Origin: Pseudomonadota bacterium
GTDB lineage: Bacteria > SAR324 > NAC60-12
DNA: 6,277 nt
NCBI GenBank assembly: GCA_014381795.1
Contig: JACNKY010000307.1
Coordinates: 1 to 6,277, forward strand
Direction of reading: 5' to 3'
Program-made: the position numbers and the translations under genes
Shown here: positions 1 through 6,126 of the stretch, piece after piece
Position numbering within the stretch: the first letter of the stretch is position 1
How the letters are laid out: each line of letters opens with the position of its first letter
The notes under the pieces: model-generated
The model's input: the letters and a program-made list of their open reading frames with translations, nothing else
The model's database searches: none
What the model was told of the DNA's origin: nothing

Positions 1-177
1 AACCTTGTTCAGATCAACCTTAGTCGTTTGGATTCAAGGCCTGCTAAAGACACTCCATGGTCGTATGTATTGTATGTAGATTTTTACAAATCTGCGTATA
101 CAGAAGCCTGTCTTGACGTTCTCCGTGTTTCAAATTTTAGTTACAAAGTACTTGGAAGTTATGATTTAGTCGGTTGA
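1..177 (+). CDS. pheA: Prephenate dehydratase, C-terminal ACT domain (partial, 5' end outside window)
   Basis: Frame 1 is open from the first base to a TGA at 175-177 and gives 58 residues. The segment INLSRLDSRP matches the phenylalanine-binding ESRP-type motif of PheA ACT domains. It is followed by PWSYVLYVDF, the usual strand after that motif, and the end KVLGSYDLVG matches the typical KVLGSYP terminus. Known for the family: prephenate dehydratase converts prephenate to phenylpyruvate in phenylalanine synthesis in the cytoplasm, and the ACT domain gives feedback inhibition by phenylalanine. The Glu of ESRP is Asp here (LDSRP), a conservative change. The catalytic domain, and any fused chorismate mutase domain, lie outside the window, so whether this is a bifunctional P-protein cannot be told. 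The reading frame is intact to its natural stop, so it is cut only by the window edge. Confidence 0.87.
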   Translation, partial: NLVQINLSRLDSRPAKDTPWSYVLYVDFYKSAYTEACLDVLRVSNFSYKVLGSYDLVG

Positions 178-194
178 TTGGCATAACAGATGCG
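178..194 (+). promoter_or_regulatory. Candidate sigma-54 (-24/-12) promoter element
   Basis: The sequence TTGGCATAACAGATGCG begins directly after the pheA stop. It fits the sigma-54 consensus TGGCAYR-N4-TTGCW with two mismatches (A for the first T of TTGC, and G for the final W). The invariant dinucleotides GG (180-181) and GC (192-193) are separated by exactly 10 bases, the spacing sigma-54 requires. A transcript would start near 205, leaving a short leader before the PilZ gene. No good sigma-70 pair with normal spacing is seen at 178-244. Such a site would need an enhancer-binding activator, which could bind inside pheA, but I could not identify one. A chance match is possible. Confidence 0.42.
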
Positions 195-259
195 TTACCG
201 AATTTGTTTATATTTTCAATAAAATTCAGTACTACTGTCAATATTTGAGTCTACGTTTC

Positions 260-1477
260 ATGCTTGGATTAAGAAAATATTTCCATAAAGTAAGTCTATC
301 AGCAGGAATTATGACTGCCTGGTTGTTCCTTGGTGGAATCAGTAGGAGTCCCAAAGAAGCAAAATTTGGACTTCAGGATCTGCAGTCGAGCAATTTGCTG
401 CAGAGCATGCCCCCTCTTTCTGAAATTCCTTTAAGTTTTTATCTCTCAGCTGGAGCTTTAGTAGGTTCAGTAGTAGGAGGTATATTTCTGGTACGCTATC
501 TCCAGAAAAAGAAAATCCATGAAGATCTTGAGAAAATTGCTGAAGATCAGGCTCAGTTAGCAGTAGACTCTGAATTTGAAGCACGGCAGGTAGATGATGA
601 GGATCGTGATTTTTTAATAGAGTTATGCGGGACGAGTGATCCTGCTGAATTGCTGCCGATTATTATGTCCGTGGAAAAATATGAGCAAAAAGTTGAGGAT
701 TATAAAAATTCCACAAACATCTCAAAAGCGGATTTAAACAAAATATTTATGCTGCGTAAAAGTTTGCAGTTTAGTTTCAAGAACACGGATGTAAACTTTT
801 CTTCTACACAAATGATTGAAGTCGGAACTCAACTGGAATTCCAGATTCGACATGAGCAAAAAAAAATTGTCTTCACGAGTACCATTATGGATTCTAATGA
901 GACACAGTTGTTGATCAAACCACCGACAGTAAAACGGCGTCCGGCCAATATCAGACAGTTTAAGGAATTGTATTGTAATACCCGCCGCGGAAATGATGCT
1001 GATTATGAGTTTAAATTTGAGATCATAGGACAACTGAAAAAAGATCTAAACGCGGTTATACTCAGCCACACCAACAAAATACGTAAATTACAGATCCGAA
1101 TTTCCGAACGTCTGCCAATGGAGCTGGAAATGGATTTTCAGCTGTTAAGCTCAGAGCAGTTTGAAATGGAGCAGAAGTTTGATCTGGGGCGTCTTCAGCA
1201 TCATAAATTGTCCGGAATAATAAAGGATTTGAGTGCCGGAGGTTTAAAGGTACAGCTGGATGAACTGCCTCTTCAGGGCATCAACAAAAGTGATGTTTTT
1301 CTTTTTCATCTGCCTTACGCCAGTTTGCGCGAAAATTTAGCCGCCTCTGTGCTTGATGTTAATCCCCGCAGCGGACAGGTCGATGTCCACTTCGTCTTCC
1401 GTGACATTGATATGCTGACTCGCATGAAACTGAATCAGTATCTGCACCGCAGAAAACTAAGTATGGAAGCAGCCTGA
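260..1477 (+). CDS. Membrane-anchored PilZ (c-di-GMP-binding) domain protein, YcgR-like
   Basis: This predicted protein has 405 residues, numbered from the ATG at 260; a TTG at 245 would add five. Neither start has a clear ribosome binding site, and the ATG is preferred by codon type. A basic N-terminus is followed by hydrophobic segments at about 11-28 and 58-81, the second ending in RYLQKKK. This suggests cytoplasmic N- and C-termini with a periplasmic loop of about 30 residues. Residues 82-145 are charged and probably helical. Residues 186-225 resemble the YcgR N-terminal beta domain. The C-terminal part has the PilZ hallmarks: RKLQIR (R275, K276, R280) and DLSAGG (D323, S325, G328), the DxSxxG motif. 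Family knowledge: PilZ domains bind cyclic di-GMP and pass the signal to flagella, polysaccharide synthases or other targets. Lys276 replaces the usual second Arg of RRxxxR, so affinity may be altered. The downstream acylase gene follows after 21 bases. The molecular target is unknown. Confidence 0.75.
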   Translation: MLGLRKYFHKVSLSAGIMTAWLFLGGISRSPKEAKFGLQDLQSSNLLQSMPPLSEIPLSFYLSAGALVGSVVGGIFLVRYLQKKKIHEDLEKIAEDQAQLAVDSEFEARQVDDEDRDFLIELCGTSDPAELLPIIMSVEKYEQKVEDYKNSTNISKADLNKIFMLRKSLQFSFKNTDVNFSSTQMIEVGTQLEFQIRHEQKKIVFTSTIMDSNETQLLIKPPTVKRRPANIRQFKELYCNTRRGNDADYEFKFEIIGQLKKDLNAVILSHTNKIRKLQIRISERLPMELEMDFQLLSSEQFEMEQKFDLGRLQHHKLSGIIKDLSAGGLKVQLDELPLQGINKSDVFLFHLPYASLRENLAASVLDVNPRSGQVDVHFVFRDIDMLTRMKLNQYLHRRKLSMEAA

Positions 1478-1498
1478 AATCTTAATACCATCCTGAGT

Positions 1499-3898
1499 AT
1501 GTTGCGAAAATTTATTTATGGGCTCAGTCTGCTGGCTTTGCTGGTTATTGCAGGCAGTTATGGTTATTTAAGATCAAAATTACCTCAGCGTTCCGGAGAA
1601 ATCAGCCTTCCTGGATTGAAAAGTGAAGTTGATGTTGTCTTTGATGAATGGGCAATTCCTCACATAGAAGCGGAACACGAACTCGATGCTTATCGTGCTT
1701 TGGGTTATCTGCTCGCGCAGGAGCGGCTTTTTCAAATAGAGTTGATGATCCGTGTCGCTCATGGTCGACTTTCCGAAATGCTCGGTGAGGCAACGCTGGA
1801 TGTTGATCGTTATTTCCGTACACTCGGCATTCAGCGCTATGCCAAAAGTTACGTTGAAAAAAATTACCGTAAAAATCCCCCAAAAATCACAAAAGCGCTC
1901 GAAGCATACCTCTCTGGAGTAAATGCTTTCGTTGCTACAGGATCCACCCCACTTGAATTTACACTTTTAGGAATTCCAAAACGTGAATACAGGATCGAGG
2001 ATCTGGTCAGCATTTCCGCTTACATGTCATTTACTTTCTCTAATGCAGTTCAGCAGGATCCTCTTATTTCACACATTCAAAAAAAACTGGGCAGCAGTTA
2101 CCTCAAGGATCTAGCTCTGAACTGGCCTGAAGGTGATACCCAGATCAAAGTCTCAAACAAGCATGCTGATACAGACCTGGAGTTAGCGACACTTTTTGTT
2201 AAAATGGAAAATGTGCTTTCCCGTATACCACCTTTTTTCGGTAGCAATTCGTGGGTCATTTCAGGTTCACGCAGCAAATCAGGAAAAGTAATTTTAGCTA
2301 ATGATCCGCACATTGGTTTTTCTGCACCTTCAACCTGGTATGAAGCACATCTGAAAACTCCTGATTGGGAGCTTTACGGACACCATTTGGCGGGAATTCC
2401 ATTTGCGATTCTGGGTCATAATCGACGTATGGCCTGGGGTGTTACAATGTTGCAGAATGACGATTTGGATTATTATCGTGAACGTGCAAATCCCGCAAAT
2501 CTGGATCAAGTATGGTTCCGTGATCACTGGGAAGAGCTAAAAATTATAGCAGAAACAATTTCAGTAAAGGGCGGGGAAGACTATCCTCTGCGTGTACGTA
2601 TTTCCAGACATGGTCCAATCATCAACGATGTGCTGGAATCTGTTGAAAAAACTGAAACACAGCCGGTTGCAATGGCTTGGGAAATGCTGAGTAATTTTGA
2701 AAATTCGACGGAACAGGTTTTTTATGAGCTGGGTCATTCAGCAAGTCTGGCGGATTCAAGGGCTGCGGTCAGTAAGCTTCACGCGCCGGGTTTGAATATT
2801 AACTATGGAGATGCTGAAGGCAACATCGCCTGGTGGGGGGCGGCACGGTTGGTGATTCGTCCGGCTCACGTGAATTCATTTGTGATACTTGATGGAGCAA
2901 GCGGAAAAGATGAAGTTTTGGGTTACCGAGATTTTTCTGAAAATCCGCAATCCGAAAACCCTAAATCCGGAATACTCTACAATGGAAATAATCAACCTGG
3001 AGATACCGGAAGCGGACTCGAAGCGGGTTACTATGCAGCTGAGGAAAGGGCGCATCGGATTGGAGAGTTGCTCAATCCTGCAAAAAAGAGCTGGACTGCG
3101 AACGAGATGCAGTCCATTCAACTTGACACCAAAAATCCGCGTATAAATAATTTCCGGAAGCATTTTTTGTCGGTAATGTCTGAGAATTCCGGACGAAGCG
3201 AAGTCTTCAGTAATGCCGCTGAAGTTTTTAAAAACTGGGATGGAATACACAACATTAAGGCAGCAGGACCGACAATTTTTCACCGACTCTTTTATCATTT
3301 GAGCCTCGGAATATTTGCTGATGAGATTGAAGAAAAAGGCACTCTGGTTTTATTGAATGTGTCACTGATTGATAAAAGCATTCCGTTGCTGTTGAACAAT
3401 CCGCAATCTCCATGGTGGGACAACTTGGATACTCCAGACAATCGTGAAACTCAAGCGGAAATTCTCGGAACAGCGTGGATCAACGCTGTGCAAAGTCTGG
3501 AAAAAGATTATGGTTCAAATGTGAATTCATGGGAATGGGGCAGGATTCACACCTTGGAAATCAAGCATATACTGGGACGGCAAAAACCCTTGAACCTGTT
3601 TTTCAATATCGGCCCTTTTCCGGTTCCAGGCAGTAAAGGTGTGGTCAATCAACTCCGTCACAAGTATGGACCAAAAGAACTGAAAGTTAGCTCAGGACCC
3701 TCTACACGTCGCGTGATTGATTTTGGGAACCCAGAAAATTCTGCAGGAATTAACCCAACAGGACAGGCCGGTTATTTCTTCGATCAGCATTATCAGAATC
3801 AAACCCCGCTCTACCTTGCAGGAGAATACCGTAAACAAAGAATGAATCGCAAAGACATTCTGGCAAATAAAAAATCACGGTTGATTTTTCGCCCTTAA
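1499..3898 (+). CDS. Penicillin acylase (amidase) family Ntn hydrolase precursor, S45
   Basis: This predicted protein has 799 residues, a normal length for S45 precursors. A hydrophobic N-terminal helix (about 6-23, after MLRKF) without a lipobox Cys indicates Sec export or membrane anchoring, with the enzyme in the periplasm. The alpha chain shows the family block WAIPHIEAEHELDAYRALGY (51-70), then LLAQERLFQIE and VAHGRLSEMLGE. Autoprocessing should occur at Gly248-Ser249 (PFFG/SNSW), making Ser249 the nucleophile and free amine of a beta chain of about 551 residues. His271 in NDPHIG is residue 23 of that chain, as in cephalosporin acylases and PvdQ. Further blocks are LGHNRRMAWGVT (305-316), RHGPIIN (370-376), NINYGDAEGNIAW (433-445), GNNQP (496-500, likely oxyanion-hole Asn) and a C-terminal GPSTRR...GQAGYFFDQHY. 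Family members hydrolyse amide bonds in penicillins, cephalosporins, acyl-homoserine lactones or acyl-peptides; the substrate here cannot be read. It probably shares a transcript with the PilZ gene. The ribosome binding site is weak. Confidence 0.93.
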   Translation: MLRKFIYGLSLLALLVIAGSYGYLRSKLPQRSGEISLPGLKSEVDVVFDEWAIPHIEAEHELDAYRALGYLLAQERLFQIELMIRVAHGRLSEMLGEATLDVDRYFRTLGIQRYAKSYVEKNYRKNPPKITKALEAYLSGVNAFVATGSTPLEFTLLGIPKREYRIEDLVSISAYMSFTFSNAVQQDPLISHIQKKLGSSYLKDLALNWPEGDTQIKVSNKHADTDLELATLFVKMENVLSRIPPFFGSNSWVISGSRSKSGKVILANDPHIGFSAPSTWYEAHLKTPDWELYGHHLAGIPFAILGHNRRMAWGVTMLQNDDLDYYRERANPANLDQVWFRDHWEELKIIAETISVKGGEDYPLRVRISRHGPIINDVLESVEKTETQPVAMAWEMLSNFENSTEQVFYELGHSASLADSRAAVSKLHAPGLNINYGDAEGNIAWWGAARLVIRPAHVNSFVILDGASGKDEVLGYRDFSENPQSENPKSGILYNGNNQPGDTGSGLEAGYYAAEERAHRIGELLNPAKKSWTANEMQSIQLDTKNPRINNFRKHFLSVMSENSGRSEVFSNAAEVFKNWDGIHNIKAAGPTIFHRLFYHLSLGIFADEIEEKGTLVLLNVSLIDKSIPLLLNNPQSPWWDNLDTPDNRETQAEILGTAWINAVQSLEKDYGSNVNSWEWGRIHTLEIKHILGRQKPLNLFFNIGPFPVPGSKGVVNQLRHKYGPKELKVSSGPSTRRVIDFGNPENSAGINPTGQAGYFFDQHYQNQTPLYLAGEYRKQRMNRKDILANKKSRLIFRP

Positions 3899-3906
3899 CA
3901 CACTAT

Positions 3907-3926
3907 TTTGATCAGTCAGGATCAAA
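3907..3926 (+). terminator. Inverted repeat after the acylase gene, possible weak terminator
   Basis: TTTGATC (3907-3913) and GATCAAA (3920-3926) are perfect inverted repeats around a 6-base loop, starting nine bases after the acylase stop codon. The position suits a transcription end or an RNA-stabilising hairpin. The stem is AT-rich and no run of T follows on either strand, so it is not a classic intrinsic terminator. It could also be an operator half-site pair. Confidence 0.3.
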
Positions 3927-4015
3927 GACTTTGGATATTTGATACGGAGGTTACAAATCAAAAAATATTGTCATTTCAAACAAAGCGAGAAATCCATTTA
4001 GTGTTACCAATCTAA

Positions 4016-4021
4016 TATAAT
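4016..4021 (+). promoter_or_regulatory. Candidate -10 box (TATAAT) for the CoA ligase gene
   Basis: A perfect TATAAT lies about 95 bases before the proposed GTG start of the ligase. At 16-18 bases upstream no hexamer resembles TTGACA (the 17-base position reads TCCATT), and there is no TG extension of the -10. The background is AT-rich, so a chance match is quite possible. If it is real, transcription would begin near 4028 and leave a leader of roughly 85 bases. Confidence 0.3.
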
Positions 4022-4105
4022 TAAAATTTCTCCATACTGCTGAAATGCTAAATTATATGTTTCAGATTTTTTACGGAACCATCAAGATTGCACTACAAAA
4101 TATTT

Positions 4106-4109
4106 GGAG
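4106..4109 (+). promoter_or_regulatory. Ribosome binding site deciding the CoA ligase start
   Basis: GGAG is followed by five bases (AAAAT) and then GTG at 4115-4117, a normal Shine-Dalgarno arrangement. The upstream TTG at 4088 has only a weak CGGA about ten bases away. The protein from the GTG, starting MTKHLRDTFAKDNLPP, begins close to the conserved DTFA.DNLPP block of this ligase family. Confidence 0.65.
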
Positions 4110-4114
4110 AAAAT

Positions 4115-5707
4115 GTGACTAAACATCTGCGGGACACTTTTGCAAAAGACAATTTACCGCCTCCTGAACAGTTTCCGGAATTCAGAAATTTAGCAGAGTT
4201 GGAATATCCGGAAAAACTGAATTGTGCGAAAATTTTTCTGGATGATGCAGTAGCAGAAGGTTACGGGGAACGCCAGGTGATCATTACTCCTCAGGAAGAA
4301 TATACTTATGAGCGTCTGCAGAAAGACGCAAATCAGCTTGCTCACGTGCTCGTAGATGATTGCGGATTGATTCCTGGAAACCGGGTTCTGCTGCGTGCAC
4401 CGAATTCATACATGATGGCCGCTTGCTGGTTTGGGGTGGTGAAAGCAGGAGGTATCGCAGTTTCGACTATGCCTTTATTCCGGGCAAAAGAACTTGGTGT
4501 AATGATTGAAAAAGCTCAAATCAAAATTGCACTTTGTGATGTACGGCTGAAAGACGAATTAATCGGCGCACAGGCAGATTCGATGCTGGAGAAAATTCTG
4601 CTTTTTGGCGGAGCGGAGCTGGAAGAAAAGATGTGTGCAAAACCGGAAACTTTTGAAAATTGTCAGACAAACTCTGACGATACCTGCCTGATTGCCTTCA
4701 CTTCCGGAACAACCGGAAATCCTAAAGGCACCATGCATTACCACCGTGACATGCTTACCATCTGCCGTGCTTATTCAGAACCTGTTTTAGCTCCAACTCC
4801 GGATGACCGCTTTATCGGCAGTCCACCGCTGGCCTTCACTTTTGGTTTAGGAGGGCAGTTGCTTTTTCCAATGTATGCCCGTGCTTCGACAATATTACTG
4901 GAACAGGCAACTCCGGATTTGCTGCTTCCTGCAATCAAAAAACATCAGGCAAGCATCGTTTTCACTTCACCGACTGCTTACCGTTTTTTGCTTTCAGAAC
5001 TGAAGGATGGTGATTTGTCCTCAGTCAGGACCTGTGTTTCCGCTGGAGAAACTTTACCTAAACCAACATGGGATTCCTGGCAGGAAAAAACCAGTCTTGA
5101 AATACTGGACGGAATCGGCTCAACCGAGTTGCTGCATATTTTCATGTCATCCCGCGCGGATGATATACGTCCGGGTTCAACAGGAAAACCGATATCTGGA
5201 TATGAAGCAAAAGTGGTGGATGATGACGGAAATGAAGTAGCTTCTGGAACTACCGGAAAACTTGCCGTAAGAGGACCGACCGGTTGTCGTTATCTCGCGG
5301 ATGATCGGCAGGAAAAATATGTCCAAAACGGTTGGAACCTCACTGGTGATGCATATCAGATGGATGAAGACGGCTACTTCTGGTTTAAGGCAAGAACAGA
5401 TGACATGATCATTTCATCCGGATATAATATTGCCGGACCGGAAGTTGAAATCGCTTTGCTGGCACATCAAGCAGTCGTGGAATGCGCCGTGGTTGGAGTT
5501 CCGGATGTTCGGCGCGGTAGTCTCGTAAAGGCTTTTGTTGTACTACAGCAAGGCATTTCCGGTGATGAAACCATCGTCAAGCAACTACAGGATTTTGTCA
5601 AAAATTCAATTGCTCCTTACAAATATCCCCGAGTACTGGAATTTGTAGATTCACTGCCAAAAACTGAGACAGGAAAGATACAACGCTTCAAACTGAGAGA
5701 GGGCTAA
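4115..5707 (+). CDS. AMP-forming CoA ligase, benzoate / 2-aminobenzoate-CoA ligase-like
   Basis: This predicted protein has 530 residues from the GTG at 4115; a TTG at 4088 would add nine. It belongs to the ANL superfamily, which activates a carboxylic acid with ATP to an acyl-adenylate and transfers it to CoA in the cytoplasm. The core motifs are intact: FTSGTTGNPKG (195-205, phosphate loop), DGIGSTE (332-338), the adenylate-binding Asp of LTGD (409-412), ARTDDMIISSGYNI (426-439) and PKTETGK (515-521) with catalytic Lys521. The blocks DTFAKDNLPP, NRVLLRAPNSYMMAACWFGV, PPLAFTFGLGG and RGPTGCRYLAD are those I recall from proteins annotated as 2-aminobenzoate-CoA or benzoate-CoA ligases. The true acid cannot be fixed from sequence, because many homologues with this annotation are untested. 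It stands alone on its strand and converges on the DUF1330 gene, with 11 bases between the stops. The nearby DsbA-type isomerase fragment fits aromatic-acid catabolism, but that link is inference. Confidence 0.9.
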   Translation: MTKHLRDTFAKDNLPPPEQFPEFRNLAELEYPEKLNCAKIFLDDAVAEGYGERQVIITPQEEYTYERLQKDANQLAHVLVDDCGLIPGNRVLLRAPNSYMMAACWFGVVKAGGIAVSTMPLFRAKELGVMIEKAQIKIALCDVRLKDELIGAQADSMLEKILLFGGAELEEKMCAKPETFENCQTNSDDTCLIAFTSGTTGNPKGTMHYHRDMLTICRAYSEPVLAPTPDDRFIGSPPLAFTFGLGGQLLFPMYARASTILLEQATPDLLLPAIKKHQASIVFTSPTAYRFLLSELKDGDLSSVRTCVSAGETLPKPTWDSWQEKTSLEILDGIGSTELLHIFMSSRADDIRPGSTGKPISGYEAKVVDDDGNEVASGTTGKLAVRGPTGCRYLADDRQEKYVQNGWNLTGDAYQMDEDGYFWFKARTDDMIISSGYNIAGPEVEIALLAHQAVVECAVVGVPDVRRGSLVKAFVVLQQGISGDETIVKQLQDFVKNSIAPYKYPRVLEFVDSLPKTETGKIQRFKLREG

Positions 5708-5718
5708 TCAGCGGCTGC

Positions 5719-6006
5719 TTACAAACCTTCCACCACAATCATTTTAGATTTGGCCGTTTTGTGTCTCAACGCTCGTGCCTCGCGATATTCCGTTGATTCA
5801 ATAAACTGTTTGGCTTTTTCCATGCTTTCAAATTCGAGAATTACTATTCGGTCCGGTTCCCAGTCGCCCTCAAGATTTTCAGCTTTACCACCACGTGCCA
5901 CGTACTTACCTCCATAGGCAGCAATAGCCGGCGGTGCGAGTATTTTGTAAGCCTCATAACGTTCCTGATCAGTGACGGTAATATCCGCGATCACATATGC
6001 GTTCAT
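5719..6006 (-). CDS. DUF1330 domain protein
   Basis: This small cytoplasmic protein has 95 residues from the ATG at 6006-6004 and no signal peptide or membrane segment. Nearly the whole length is a DUF1330 domain, a ferredoxin-like alpha/beta fold of the dimeric alpha-beta barrel type. It shows MNAYVIADITVTDQERYEAY, then YGGKYVARGG (positions 32-41), LEGDWEPDRIVILEF, ESTEYREARALR and the ending KMIVVEGL, all typical of the family. The biochemical role of the family is unknown; related folds include small monooxygenases and isomerases. The upstream ATG at 6012 would add Met-Lys, but its GGGGA is only one base away, while the ATG at 6006 has it seven bases away. It lies downstream of the DsbA-type isomerase on the same strand with a gap of about 120 bases, so co-transcription is possible. 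Confidence 0.9.
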   Translation of the reverse strand: MNAYVIADITVTDQERYEAYKILAPPAIAAYGGKYVARGGKAENLEGDWEPDRIVILEFESMEKAKQFIESTEYREARALRHKTAKSKMIVVEGL

Positions 6007-6013
6007 CTTCATT

Positions 6014-6018
6014 TCCCC
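6014..6018 (-). promoter_or_regulatory. Ribosome binding site deciding the DUF1330 start
   Basis: On the minus strand GGGGA is followed by seven bases and then the ATG at 6006-6004. The first ATG, at 6012-6010, is only one base from it and overlaps the region a bound ribosome would cover. The family also usually begins with Met-x-Ala-Tyr, which fits the second ATG. Confidence 0.55.
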
Positions 6019-6126
6019 ATATAATTGGTTTCAGTTTTAATTGACAGCCACATCTATTAGAAATTCGGTGGAGAGGCAACCGTTAAGCAAGATGAATCTC
6101 AGACTATTTTTGAATCAATCAAGCGG

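Larger units (their letters stand above)
3899..4114. other. Intergenic region between acylase and CoA ligase genes
   Basis: This 216-base AT-rich segment has no convincing gene. Reading rightwards it holds the 7-bp hairpin at 3907-3926, an isolated GGAGGT at 3946-3951 with no ATG, GTG or TTG at a usable distance, and a TATAAT hexamer at 4016-4021. A TTG at 4088 opens an in-frame extension of the CoA ligase, but it is a poor start candidate. The length and content suggest that the ligase has its own promoter, separate from the upstream PilZ-acylase unit. Confidence 0.6.

Noticed and set aside
209..225. TATATT (209-214) and TAAAAT (220-225) as sigma-70 -10 boxes before the PilZ gene
   Set aside because: Neither has a -35 match at normal spacing. 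The TTGGCA at 178-183 is 25 bases or more from them and fits the sigma-54 pattern better.
734..1033. Minus-strand open frame of 99 codons within the PilZ gene
   Set aside because: It overlaps a continuous plus-strand coding region with domain motifs and shows no motif of its own.
2876..3298. Minus-strand open frame of 140 codons within the acylase gene
   Set aside because: It is fully inside a strongly supported coding region, shows no family motif, and reads as a shadow of the plus-strand gene.
5708..5718. Short CAGCGGCTG palindrome between the convergent stop codons as a shared terminator
   Set aside because: The stem is only four base pairs with a one-base loop and no flanking T run; it cannot form a stable hairpin.
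6022..6043. Two TAATTG direct repeats 16 bases apart upstream of the DUF1330 gene
   Set aside because: The repeat is only six AT-rich bases, overlaps nothing recognisable, and is likely chance; it is too weak to call an operator.
6041..6046. Perfect TTGACA hexamer on the plus strand
   Set aside because: No -10 hexamer lies 16-18 bases downstream, and the plus strand beyond it holds no gene.
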